Origin: Hypholoma sublateritium FD-334 SS-4
Lineage: Eukaryota > Basidiomycota > Agaricomycetes > Agaricales > Strophariaceae
DNA length: 64,000 nt
Assembly: GCA_000827495.1 (NCBI GenBank)
Contig: KN817522.1
Coordinates: 62,001 to 126,000 of the forward strand
Direction: 5' to 3'
Position 1 is the first letter of the stretch. Every line of letters starts with the position of its first letter. A program made the position numbers and the translations under genes. Below are positions 36,533 through 46,571 of the stretch, in pieces. A model generated the notes under the pieces. It did no database searches, was not told the DNA's origin, and saw only the letters and a program-made list of their open reading frames with translations.

Positions 36533-36822
36533 TTTATTACCAATTACCAAAATACGCCTTAAAGGAGGCACGTGTTTACTTGGATTTAAAGGAGGCTAAT
36601 CTCGTCATGGCGAGACCGCCTTCAGCGCACCTCTCCCCGTGTCCTGACCTCTAGCTGGTCCACGGCTCCCGCAGCACCCGCGACCATGGCATCTTTGTCA
36701 TAGCGGATAAGCCTGCCAGTGTCGCAATGATCGCTCGCCCGTCCGTTACCCTTCTGGGTCTAACAAGGGCGTGTGAGACATTTGCATGCTCATCAGCCTC
36801 GCATCGAAGGTCTGCGCGCGGC

Positions 36823-36903
36823 GTCGCTCTTCATCCTGACCGCTCGCGCGTCCCTTCAGTGAGTGCTCTGTCTGCTGCTGTGGTCGCTCTTCATCCTGAC
36901 CGC
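36823..36903 (+). repeat. 21-base direct repeat, 60-base period
   Basis: GTCGCTCTTCATCCTGACCG(C) occurs at 36823-36843 and again at 36883-36903 without change, in a GC-rich stretch just after the 36 kb transposon. Confidence 0.8.
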
Positions 36904-37006
36904 CAGCGGCACGTAGCTTAGCTCAGTCGATAGTCGCATTATTCACTTACCCACCATCCATCCCCATCATCCTCCTGTTTCCTTTGTTTGTTTTTCTTTC
37001 TTTCTT

Positions 37007-37147
37007 NNNNNNNNNNNNNNNNNNNNNNNNNNNNNNNNNNNNNNNNNNNNNNNNNNNNNNNNNNNNNNNNNNNNNNNNNNNNNNNNNNNNNNNNNNNNNN
37101 NNNNNNNNNNNNNNNNNNNNNNNNNNNNNNNNNNNNNNNNNNNNNNN
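37007..37147. other. Assembly gap (141 n)
   Basis: Run of n, preceded by a T/C-rich tract (TTTGTTTGTTTTTCTTTC region). The true size is unknown. Confidence 0.99.
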
Positions 37148-37371
37148 TTTGCGCGGGCTCTGTTGCTGTTCACAGAGCAGAGTCGCGTCACCCGCTACCT
37201 CGTGTGAAACCACCCCTCGGGTAGCGACTTCGACTGACTTGCCTCGGCGAGATTAGAGCAGGCATTTGAAACTTAGACAGAAGAGCATAAAAGTTCGTTC
37301 CACTCTTCGAAGAAAAACACCAGTGGGTCCATTCGGTGAAGTTCAATGTATACAGGACCTAGCAGCCTCTC

Positions 37372-39236
37372 CTACAGCGCGAACGTGAGCGGCGCGTTAG
37401 TATTGCTCACGGATACAATGCCATCTGTCCTCCGAGTCCCCCCCGCATCATGATGTCGCCTAGGCCCCTTGTGCCTCCACCACTGCACCCTCCCTTCGAC
37501 GACACTCATCCCGCCGCTCTGCAATTCCCTGAAGTGGACATGCCGCTCACGTCTGTACCCGCTTGGGTCTCGCACGTCCTTCTCTTCGTGGATAAGAGCC
37601 CCTGTCGACGACTGCAGCACGAAGTGGCCCTCGTACGCGGGATGCACACTGACATCCGCGGGGCCATTCGTCGTCGACGCACTCAGGTCAAGCCGCGAGT
37701 CCACGGGCTGCGCTGCGAAGCGAAGGTGCAAGTCGCTGTTAGACGTTGTCGCCGACACGACGTACGATGCGTCCGAAGCGTGTCGGGAGGCGCTCGCTAA
37801 GCTTATATCGGCATTAATTGGGCTGCAACAGGACGAGTGAGCGAGTAAAATAGGATGCGAGTGCGGGAGCGCTTCTTACCTATTACTGGTCCTTGCGATG
37901 AGCGCTGGCTTGGCGCCATCGCGGTACTCGAGGCCGACATCGACGTCGATCTCGCCGTTGGTGGTACTCAGCACGACTGAGTCAGTCGCGTTAAACTTCC
38001 CCCTTATGGACCCGTTCTTCATTTCGAAGTGAACGACGCGCGCGCTCAGCGACTGCGGACAATGGAGCAACCGTGTCAGTGCACGATAGCAACAATGTGC
38101 GGGGCGTCAAAATACATACCGTCACCTCGACAGACGCATTCAATCCATTCAGCGTTACCGAGTCAAAATGAATTTTCTTGTCCAGGTCCCCGAAGCGATG
38201 TGTCGTAGAGGGGGCGTCGGCCCGGAACTCCTTGATGTGGAGGGGAGGTTCTCCATTACAGATTTCAGGCAAAATGACAGTCGTTTCGAACATCACTTGG
38301 TCTTCTTTCTTGTCGTCATATGATTCTCCATTGCGCCATTGAGGTGTCTGAAAGTATGATGTATTGAAGGAGGTAAATTAGCAATCAGTTTCTTTGACGC
38401 AGCACATTTGCCCTGAGTGGGCCCATTGTCCAGTTCATAAAGTCCGTGATTGAAAAGTTCTCAAGGTGAAGGGTTACTCACAAATAAGCCCACGCCGTTG
38501 GGTTTGTCTGGTACATTATATGCAAGCTTACAGAGCTTCACTAGTTGGCGCGCGCTCTCTTGGCTGTAATACACGCGTATCTGAATGGTAACGCTGTCCC
38601 GGGGCTGTTCAGGCGAGGTGATGATATCCAGGGTGCCTGAGGATAGCTGTCCGCGACCAAGGAGGAAGAGAGAGTCGGAATCAACGGGGAGGGAGAAAGA
38701 AGCTAGGGAGTTATATGGAAAGTCGTTTGGCTGGCGAGCGAGCGAGCTGTTACGAATGTCGTTCTCTGTCGTCCGAAGGTTGTGAGCATTCCAATTGTCC
38801 CCCTGCATGCAACCCGAAATTGCGATCCCCGAAGGAATGTCGTATCCCCAACGTGTCTATTCGCGAAAGGTCGTCGATTGCTTCTATGCTTTACCCTGTA
38901 AACGAAACCACGTACTTTGTCGTTGCCCCACCCCGCACTCCATGGAATAAGAGTCCGTAGGAATATACCCAACAAAATCCATATGAAAACCGTCACAAAA
39001 AATGCGCAGAGAAAGCGACGCGATGTAGGCGGCCGCTCATGTTTGTAGGCCGGCAATGGGAGCTCGCCCACAATGTATGGTTGCGGAGGTCCTTGAGGAA
39101 CGTATGGCCCGTGTGAGCCATAGTACGCAGGCGGACTGTCGGTCTGCAGAGGCGTATCCAGTGACGCTAGGTAACGTGGAAGTTGCTGCGCGTCCAGAAG
39201 CGGTGTTTTTGGTGTGTCTTCAGTCTGGATGATCAT
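37372..39236 (-). CDS. Single-pass membrane protein with repetitive beta-rich ectodomain
   Basis: The start MIIQTEDTPKTPLLDAQQ at 39236 begins a Pro-rich cytoplasmic tail (SPPAYYGSHGPYVPQGPPQP). One transmembrane helix follows (FLCAFFVTVFIWILLGIFL, about 38960-39010), giving a type II layout. The outer part has segments DSLFLLGRGQLSSGTLDI, HFDSVTLNGLNASVEVT, VHFEMKNGSIRGKFNATDSV and LSTTNGEIDVDVGLEY. These resemble the N-G-x-I strand repeats of DUF4097/adhesin-like beta-solenoids and the DUF7330-type proteins common in mushrooms. The last exon begins SPINADISLASASRHASDA and ends NTNAPLTFAL, stop at 37372. It is probably a cell-surface or endomembrane protein; no enzyme motif is seen. Introns lie near 37840, 38080, 38340 and 38820-38960. 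Confidence 0.75.
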
Positions 39237-39691
39237 TTTGTCCGCCTTTCTCCGTTCGGAGGCCAAGTTCAGACCGTCCGAGAGTTGACGACTTCAACAG
39301 CAGCGTCCGGATATGCGAGGATCAAGGCCCAGGGTAGTAAAAGCACAGGGGCGAAGGCGAGAACGTGCCTTTAGTGGAGTATTACTCCAAGTGAAGACTC
39401 GTAATGTTTGTAGAACAAAAACTAGGCGGGGCCATGTGGTTGCAGATAAGAAGAGGAATTGCGCCCGTAGGGGCCCACCGACCTTTGATCAACAATCAGC
39501 TGGTGTTCCTTCGAACTATACATGGCCGTCACTTACTTGCCACTTGTGTGCTCATAATATGCACGTTCGGTTCATGAAAACGGCGACAAAACGAGCTTGA
39601 CGCGATCTATATATAAACGGCCAAATTTGGGATGAGCGCAGGCTTCACTCACTCGCGATGATGGTCCTCAGTCAACAACTTCCACTACCAC
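39237..39691. other. Divergent promoter region
   Basis: About 455 bases between the membrane-protein start (-) and the F-box gene start (+). A TATATATAAA-like stretch at about 39608-39617 lies 75-85 bases upstream of the F-box ATG and is a fair TATA candidate. Confidence 0.4.
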
Positions 39692-41664
39692 ATGGAAATT
39701 TTATCCTCGCCGATCCTTCTTCTGCCCCCCGAGATCCTGGTACTGATTCTTGAACTACTGCACCTACGAGACCTTCTTAGTATCCGGCAGGTGGGTGTTT
39801 GAACATGTATTGCCAGCCTCGACGACTTGAATCAGGCGCAGACATGCAGGGGACTCTCAAAGATCACCTACGAACGCGAGCTTTGGATGAAGATGCTTGG
39901 GGAGCAAAGCAGCTATCTTCCACTACCGCGTGACCTTCTTGACGCGTACCGTCGTGAAGATACGCACCTGCCTGAGCACTCTGACGCCGAGATTGAGTCG
40001 GTTGTGACCGAGGCCGAGATAATGTCCGAGCTGTGGACTCGCTGGCGCCCACAATCGCCCTACAAACTGCAGCGCGAATCCGTAGGAAACACCTTGATGG
40101 GAGTGAAGTTGTTCTTGGATAGATGGCTCCTCGTTGTCTATTTTGAAGGCGGTGTGTATCTCTATGACACGCAACCGCCAGATCCAGTGACCAGCTCCTT
40201 TTCATCTGCTTCAACAAGCAGGCTATCTCGACGTGTGCCCATCCTTCGTGCGGCTAGGTTCCTTGATTCGGGGCTGTGGATCACTCATGCTGTCAGTATT
40301 GATCTCAAGGGGCAGACTATCTTCCTTGCTTTATCGCGCTCAGCACCGTCCGTACCCCCCACTGTCCATGTACGTTCGTCGACTAATGTCATTTACATTG
40401 CTCAGACCCCATATGGTTCAAATATACAAAATTAACTTGGCACCTTTGGCTTCAGAGTCTACCTCCACCGTGTATCCATTTCATCTGCTAAAATCAATAC
40501 CACTACCACTATACAAGGTGATTCGATGCATGGACCCCGAAAGGAAACTAATTGCCCTGTCGACATCGGGGCTCGTAGAGATTCTCAACTGGGACGAATG
40601 CCAAGGCGGTAGCGCAGGGGATAGTTTGAACTCGCAGACGATCACGGTAAACGCAGATGATCAAGAAGGGCTGGTATGTGGACTCCATTTAATTGAACAG
40701 GCGATGATCAACTGATCATGGTCCTTAGTGGAATGGTATCATAGCCGTCCGCTTTATAGGCGAATACGTGCTCATATTCCGAACTCGCTCCATGGAGGTG
40801 CTCAAATACGGGCCAGGCTGCCACTCGTTCACCAACTCCGAATCCCCTTCCCTAAAGCACAAATTCAACATGACATTCCGCGAGGTGTCCTTCTCGGAGA
40901 CGACGACGCTCTATCACCCAGTCTCCCAGACACAGACGTCCGAGCTCAGTCTTTTCGCATACGACGTGATACAGGGCCTATTCCACTACGTAGTCCGCGT
41001 GCGCACATCCGCCACACTAGAAATAGACGCCGACGGCATATACCCCTCGCTTGAGGTCATTCTGACCGGAGTATACCCGCTCGCCGTGAGCGCCACCCTC
41101 TCGCAGCTATACCTGCCCCTCCTGCCCGCGCATGACACGCCCAGCGGCGCGTCTCCCGCGGCGCCCGCCAACACTGCCTATTCGGCGAACTTCACGCCCT
41201 CGCCTTTGCCGACGCCGCTCTCGACGCACATGCCCGCGCGTGCGTCGCTGCGCATGCAGAGCGGGCTCGACGGCGGTGCGCGCGGCTTCCTCAGCACGCA
41301 GGCGATCGGCGCGCAAGGACGGCGCGGCATGTGGATCGAGCGCAAGCGAGCAAGCACGCTGCGCGAGATCCAGGTGTGGGGGCAAGCGTCGCCCACGGCG
41401 CTGGCATCGTACGCGCGCACGCCACCGTCTGCGGGGGCTGCCATGGCTGCCGTCGAGATCCCGCGCCGCATCGTACATTCGCTGCAGTCGTTTGATCTGC
41501 GAGGTACCCGTCCGCTTCTGTGCACGTTGTTGGGGTTTATTGACCGCGCTCTTCCCATAGATGATATTACGTGCTGTGCGTTCGGCGAGCTGAGCGGGGT
41601 AATCGTCTTGGGCCATCGCTCTGGGGATATATCGGTGCTTGAACTGAACGGCGACGATTCGTAA
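39692..41664 (+). CDS. F-box protein
   Basis: Likely substrate-recognition subunit of an SCF ubiquitin ligase. The start MEILSSPILLLPPEILVLIL at 39692 leads straight into an F-box (LPPEILVLILELLHLRDLLS, then an intron at 39790-39841 and TCRGLSKITYERELW). The rest, about 550 residues, has strands such as FLDRWLLVVYFEGGVYLYDT, LIALSTSGLVEILNWDE and SGVIVLGHRSGDISVLEL that look like a degenerate beta-propeller, a usual partner of F-boxes. A low-complexity insert rich in Ala/Pro/Arg lies at 41110-41450 and is strongly GC-rich. Stop at 41662-41664. Introns near 39790, 40370 and 40675. The target protein is unknown. The ATG chosen is the only one in frame with the F-box. Confidence 0.8.
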
Positions 41665-41867
41665 TAAGGCTTTAGGAGTGGCTGCAATGGGCGAACATGA
41701 TTTGTAAGTACATGGAAGCCTTTGACAGAGCGAAAGCGCCTAGGAGTGAATACACGACGCTTTGAAATAACTAGAGACTCACTGTCTAAGAATGCGGCGT
41801 TATGTCTAACCATAAGTAGTGAATACAAAATATAAATATATTTCTTGACTTAATCTGTGGTAACGGA

Positions 41868-42929
41868 TTACACCCAGGCTCGTGGCGCCCTCAACACTGT
41901 CATAAGCCTCCCTTCCTCTGTACCTTCTGCACCCATATCAGTCATATATTCCCATCGAGCCGTCTCTGGCAAGCTCATCAAAATGCTTTCGATCCTTGCA
42001 CCAGGCGTCATGAGGCCGAACTTGGTGCCCCTGTCGTAGACCAGATTGAATTCGACGTATCTACCGCGGCGTATAAGCTGCCAGCGGCGCTGCTGCTCTG
42101 TGTACGGGGTGGCGTGGCGGATCTCCAGGATGGGAAGGTACGATGGTATAAAAGAGTTCCCTAGATCCTTGACGAACGCGAAGATCTCGTCAGGCGTCGT
42201 CGGGCGCACTACCTCGCTTGTGGGGCTCGGCAGCCGCAAGTGCGGGCCCTCGTTCAGGTCGTCGAAAAAGAGCCCGCCGATCCCTCGCGACTCGCCGCGG
42301 TGCGGAATGTAGAAGTACTCGTCGCACCACTTTTTGAACGCCGGGTGCAGCTGCGCGCCGTGTCGCGCGCACGCGGTCTGTAGCGTGCCGTGGAAGTGCA
42401 CCGCGTCCTCCTCGTAAAGGTACGACGGCGTGAGGTCGGACCCGCCGCCGAACCACCACGCGAGCACCGTCGGCGGCGCGTCCGGGTCCGTGTCGCGCGT
42501 GGCCGGCTCGATGATTTCGAAGTAGCGGTAGTTCGCGTGCACGGTCGGCGCGTGTGGGTTGCGCGGGTGCACGACGAGGCTGAGGCCCGCGGCGAAGAAT
42601 GGGAGGCCCTCTGGGCGGTCGGGCAGCGGCATCGACATGTGATCGGCGCGCATCTGCTTGATCGCGGGCGGCGGCAGCGTCCCATGCACGACGGAGATGT
42701 TCACGCCGGCTTTCTCGAGTACCGTCACTGGCGGCGGGGAGAGGCCTTCCACGGCAGGCGGTGCGGCAAAGACGCAGGATTTGCCGACACCGCCCTGGGT
42801 GCGGACCCAGGAATCGCGCTTGAACAGGGGCGCGGTGGGGTCGAGCTTCTCGAACGCGCCGACGATCTCGTCCTGGAGTACATTGAGATATTCCTCCACC
42901 TGCTGGCGCATCGGAACTCGGGGACTCAT
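41868..42929 (-). CDS. HEM13: Coproporphyrinogen III oxidase (oxygen-dependent)
   Basis: Converts coproporphyrinogen III to protoporphyrinogen IX in haem synthesis, using O2. Single exon of 353 residues, from MSPRVPMRQQVEEYLNVLQD to VLRAPRAWV. Family motifs in order: KRDSWVRTQGGVGKSCV, VLEKAGVNISVVHG, HANYRYFEII, LAWWFGGGSDLTPSYLYEED (active site), HFHGTLQTACARHG, EYFYIPHRGESRGIGG-LFFDDL, FEFNLVYDRGT-like VEFNLVYDRGTKFGL and TARWEYM. Complete and of normal size; no N-terminal presequence, as in cytosolic fungal Hem13. The P450s in this window depend on haem, but nothing here shows linkage. The coding sequence is GC-rich, which leaves long open frames on the other strand. Confidence 0.96.
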   Translation of the reverse strand: MSPRVPMRQQVEEYLNVLQDEIVGAFEKLDPTAPLFKRDSWVRTQGGVGKSCVFAAPPAVEGLSPPPVTVLEKAGVNISVVHGTLPPPAIKQMRADHMSMPLPDRPEGLPFFAAGLSLVVHPRNPHAPTVHANYRYFEIIEPATRDTDPDAPPTVLAWWFGGGSDLTPSYLYEEDAVHFHGTLQTACARHGAQLHPAFKKWCDEYFYIPHRGESRGIGGLFFDDLNEGPHLRLPSPTSEVVRPTTPDEIFAFVKDLGNSFIPSYLPILEIRHATPYTEQQRRWQLIRRGRYVEFNLVYDRGTKFGLMTPGARIESILMSLPETARWEYMTDMGAEGTEEGRLMTVLRAPRAWV

Positions 42930-43513
42930 CGTCGAGAGTTTCGCTGGCGAGACGTTGGAGGGTGCTTATCGGTGGTGGTGGTCAGAGACCAAGCTGGGGA
43001 AACCTCCGGGGCCTGGGGCAACCTTGAATACCCGTATGTGAAACAGTCACACCACCCGGTAGCCGCCCAGAACTCCTGAGCCCGAGTTAATCTGGTGCAT
43101 TCTGGAGTGTGGAGCAGTGGGCAGACAGCTTGCTCGCCGATGTGAAGGTGGTCTGGGCGGGTAAAGGCGCAAGCCGGTGATCTGGCCAGACCCGGCGCGA
43201 CGCCAGCGACTCCGGGCTTATCTCAAACCACCACATCGCACTAATAAAAGCTTTCTCTTTAGACTCCATTCTGCACCTTATTCTCAAGGCGATCTTAACA
43301 AGAACATACACATTCGATCTCTTGCGGGCCCGGCGAGTTGCAAACCTCTCAGCGGTCGATGCTAGGCAACGACAAAAATAATGGTCTGAGCCGGCTTTTC
43401 CGAGTCAGCTTTACTGTGGGAGTTCCGGCCTAGTCGCTAGCGATTGACGCTCGTCCTGTTATCGCCAGTCTGTCGCTCTCGCCTTGACTGCCTTCGTCTT
43501 GACTGCCTCGAAC
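42930..43513. other. Divergent promoter region of HEM13 and the RNA ligase gene
   Basis: 584 bases between two start codons. No further gene seen. Short open frames on the minus strand have no motifs. Confidence 0.4.
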
Positions 43514-44815
43514 ATGTCGACTCGAACCGCCAATCCTTTGACCTCCTTGACGATCGATCCTGCCATGCTAAAGGACTATGCCACTTATCGCCCGAGACCT
43601 TCAGGCAAGCCGTACGCGCTAATCACCACCAAGGACCACCCATCTCTTCCCTTAGCCATCCACAACTACACCAACCGTGCATTTTCGCGGCAGAACTGGG
43701 ATGCGTTGGCTGTGGCGGCTCGAGCGCTCGTGACGGAGACATCCACTGGAAACGTCGTCTCTAGGAGCTTCTCAAAATTCTTCAACTATCACGAAAAGCT
43801 AGCATACAGACCCACTGGCAATGAATATACCTTCACGATCGAGGAGAAACTGGACGGCAGCATCATCAGCCTGTTTTTCTATCAAAATACGTGGGTCACG
43901 GCGAGCAGGTCGTCGTTCGACAGCCCGCATGCTGCAGCTGCGCGCAATATTCTCGATACTAAATATCCTCGAATACTCGAGAGGCTTGATCGCAACAAGA
44001 CCTACATTTTCGAGCTGATCGACCCAACCATGCCCATAAAGATTGTATACGAGACAGCGGACCTGATTCTCCTCTCTATCATGTCCAAAGATGGCAAAGA
44101 GCCGCCCGCCGATTTCGACTGGCTATCCCTCCCATTCCCTCGGCCGCGTGTCCACAATGCACCCAGGGTCAATCCAGCCGCTCTCAGTAAGCTGAATATA
44201 AGAAACGAAGAAGGTTATGTTGTCAAGTTCTGGCGCACGGCCAACGATGAGCACCCCCAGCGGATCAAGGTCAAATTTGAGAGCTACCTACAAGATACAG
44301 GCCACCGTGTCATCACATCAATGACAAAGATCTCCATTCGTTCTACGTCAGAACCTCCTTCGAACGCGAGCATCCTGGCTACATATCTCACACAGCGAAC
44401 TCAGATTCATCACTTCAGGCCTTCTGCTATATCCGATAAGATGGAGGCCTGTCGAAGAGCATATTCAGAATCTTTAGAGTTGATCGCTGATGATTACGGC
44501 GGAGAGTCATGGCTGCAGCGGATCGGCAACATTTGGGACAGGATAGATGCCCTTGTTTCCCTACAAGAGGAAGAGTGGAGGAAACTGACTGCCACTCTTG
44601 AACGTCAGTGCTATAAGCCAGGGTCAGCGAATTCGCGGTCCCAGGTTGCGAAACAGGGATTTGAGCGAAGAATCAGAAGGGCTGACATCGACCCTTCCTA
44701 TCGACATGCCCTGTTGGCTTGGTTCAGCGGTGCGCCTCCAGCGCAGCAAGTTGAGTGCTTTGTTAAAAGTCTCAGCATTCCCAATGACTTGCGATCGACA
44801 ATAGTGTTGTTGTAG
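43514..44815 (+). CDS. Stand-alone T4 Rnl1-type RNA ligase
   Basis: ATP-dependent RNA ligase of the T4 Rnl1 family (nucleotidyltransferase superfamily), which joins 5'-phosphate and 3'-OH ends. Single exon, 433 residues, start MSTRTANPLTSLTIDPAM at 43514. Motif I is FTIEEKLDGSIISLFF with the adenylated Lys at residue 112 (codon 43847-43849); motif Ia is VTASRSSF; motif IIIa is YIFELIDPTMPIKIVYE; motif IV is NEEGYVVKFW (residue 231 on); motif V is RIKVKFESYL. After about residue 260 comes an all-helical C-terminal domain (KMEACRRAYSESLELIADDY, WDRIDALVSLQEEEWRK). In contrast to fungal tRNA ligase Trl1, there is no kinase or cyclic phosphodiesterase part and the frame ends cleanly. Its stop is 100 bases from that of the Tpt1-like gene on the other strand. 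The physiological substrate is unknown. Confidence 0.88.
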   Translation: MSTRTANPLTSLTIDPAMLKDYATYRPRPSGKPYALITTKDHPSLPLAIHNYTNRAFSRQNWDALAVAARALVTETSTGNVVSRSFSKFFNYHEKLAYRPTGNEYTFTIEEKLDGSIISLFFYQNTWVTASRSSFDSPHAAAARNILDTKYPRILERLDRNKTYIFELIDPTMPIKIVYETADLILLSIMSKDGKEPPADFDWLSLPFPRPRVHNAPRVNPAALSKLNIRNEEGYVVKFWRTANDEHPQRIKVKFESYLQDTGHRVITSMTKISIRSTSEPPSNASILATYLTQRTQIHHFRPSAISDKMEACRRAYSESLELIADDYGGESWLQRIGNIWDRIDALVSLQEEEWRKLTATLERQCYKPGSANSRSQVAKQGFERRIRRADIDPSYRHALLAWFSGAPPAQQVECFVKSLSIPNDLRSTIVLL

Positions 44816-44915
44816 CCAGTATGAACAAATTGACTGTTTCCTCATTTTTGAGATTCATATCTAAGTATGAAGTATTAGTACTATCATTTAATATTATACA
44901 TACATTGCATGCTAT

Positions 44916-46147
44916 CTATGTCGTTACAATATTTTTTGCCTCCTCTAATGTTCGCGGATGGGGCCTCTTGTATTCCCGAGGAAATCTGTTGACGCCACTC
45001 GCGTTGAACTTCAGTTCTTTGAGGAAAGTCCTCCTCTGGTCTTCCTCCTCTTTTTTTGTTAGCAAGGGCCGGGCTTCTTGCAGAATAGGATCGGGGTCCC
45101 CCCAAATAAGTTGCTTTTTCGTCAGAACCCGGTCGGCCGCGATGAAAAATGAAGGAGGGATATAACCATATTCATCACCCTTAGTGTATAGATGAGAGGG
45201 GGGAGCGAGGGGCTGTGGAGGTGGAGCGGGGGTAAAGAAGTGCATGCCATATTGCTGGCATTTTTCAATGTCGATGAAGATGAAAAGATGGTCTCGTGGT
45301 TTCAAATCTGACGGAGTAATGTCAGCCAGTCGCGAATTCGTAACGGGATTACGAACCGTCTAGATAATGGTCCGTAGGTATGCTGCAGTCAAGATGGATA
45401 AACTCATCATGTAACCTGGGTATACCGTTTCTTGCTGGATGAGAAAGTAAGTAAGATACGTCGCACACCATATGTCATATTTACCTATATGAGCATGAAA
45501 CTCTTGCACGGTTGTTCGATAAACAGATTGCGGTGGTCCTTTTCCCGTCATGATTGGTTTCAGGAAGCTGTAGGATTCCTTCGCGGTGTGCGGTTAACAT
45601 CGTTATTCACACATTGTTGATGAGGTGGCTCACATTCCACCTTCTCGCGCGTATCCACCAAGCATCATCTTTGTTCGTTGGTTTGTACCGGAGTACAAAC
45701 CGGTGTTTGATGTCCATGTCCATGATCCTCTGCAATGAAGGCATATCTGTTCCCCTGAATTCTGGATGGTTCAACTGTTCAGAGACGAACGCGAGACGTG
45801 AGTGAGTGCATATATCTAACCTAAGTGGTGACGCCTACCAGGAGTTTCAACGAGACAAAGCCATCCTTTCTATTTTCCAAGCCAAGCTCGCGTCCAGTAT
45901 GCAGACGCAAGACCCACGTTAGTTTGTTTATGAATTGCACATATTCTTCAGATTGAGCCTCCCGGGGCTTCGGCGCAAGTTTCTCGTAGATAGTGGTGTG
46001 GTTTCTCTGTGACGATGGGGCGACAGAGCCTGTTCTGAAGGTAGGACGCGGAAAATAACGCGAGGAAGACCATGTTCGCAAATTGGGAAGTCGCCTGGTT
46101 GTACATGCACCAAGGAAGGTCATGGACAAATAGTTTCTGTGGGACAT
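44916..46147 (-). CDS. Divergent Tpt1/KptA-family protein (RNA 2'-phosphotransferase fold)
   Basis: Tpt1 removes the 2'-phosphate left at tRNA splice junctions, using NAD+. The start MSHRNYLSMTFLGACTTRRL at 46147 gives an Arg/Ser-rich N-terminus that could be a mitochondrial presequence. Family segments follow: INKLTWVLRLHTGRELGLEN, RKDGFVSLKLLLNHPEFRG, MDIKHRFVLRY, DDAWWIRA, then QSVYRTTVQEFHAHI, NGIPRLHDEFIHLD, HLFIFIDIEKCQQYGMHFF and GDEYGYIPPSFF. Against yeast Tpt1, the first Arg (LR) and the RF Arg are kept. LRH has become LRL, the QGHS motif is missing, YHGT has become YRTT, and the SRNH Arg aligns with Asp. It may be a pseudoenzyme or have a changed activity. The C-terminal extension is Lys/Glu/Arg-rich. 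Introns near 45320-45360, 45450-45510, 45560-45640 and 45785-45840; stop TAG at 44916-44918. Confidence 0.75.
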
Positions 46148-46571
46148 GCGTGTTTAGTCACGTCAAAGCGCATTTTAGTACTTCCGCTAACCTTCGTGTA
46201 AGGAACGAGAACTCATGCGCGCAGAAGTGGGTCTTCGCAGGTCGCCGTGAGCGACGCTGAGTACCACTGTAAACTTTTGAAGCGGAGTCCGAACTACCCA
46301 TGAAACCCGCTTGAGTATTACGTTCCGCCAAAGCGCGTCCTGCAAACGCCCTGTCGCGATTTTGAAGGCTACCTTGCGAAAATCTCCTCCGGATCTGAAT
46401 GGCTTATATACGCTCCCTGCCGGTTAACTAGAGACCAAAGAATAACGCGAAACCATCAAAAAACGCGTGAGTATATTACCGCCCGACTCAGTTGTGCATA
46501 GCCAACTACCAGTACGTGTTGGTCAGTGGCCAAAAATAACCTGATCGCCCTCTCAACCACTAACCTCCACC
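46148..46571. other. Divergent promoter region
   Basis: 424 bases between the Tpt1-like start (-) and the APP1 start (+). No gene or clear motif seen. Confidence 0.4.

Larger units (their letters stand above)
36533..37371. other. Intergenic region with repeats and an assembly gap
   Basis: Holds a 21-base direct repeat, a tRNA box-A-like sequence (36919-36933), a T/C-rich tract and the assembly gap. No protein gene seen. Confidence 0.4.

Noticed and set aside
36919..36933. tRNA D-arm-like TAGCTCAGTCGATAG
   Set aside because: No box B before the gap and no cloverleaf; kept only as a weak SINE hint.
36947..37256. Frames of unknown residues across the gap
   Set aside because: They consist of n; no evidence for coding.
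41107..41616. Long Arg/Ala-rich frames on both strands
   Set aside because: Result of the GC-rich insert in the F-box gene; no independent support.
42254..43079. Long open frames opposite HEM13
   Set aside because: Antisense shadows of a GC-rich single-exon gene whose motifs are complete on the minus strand.
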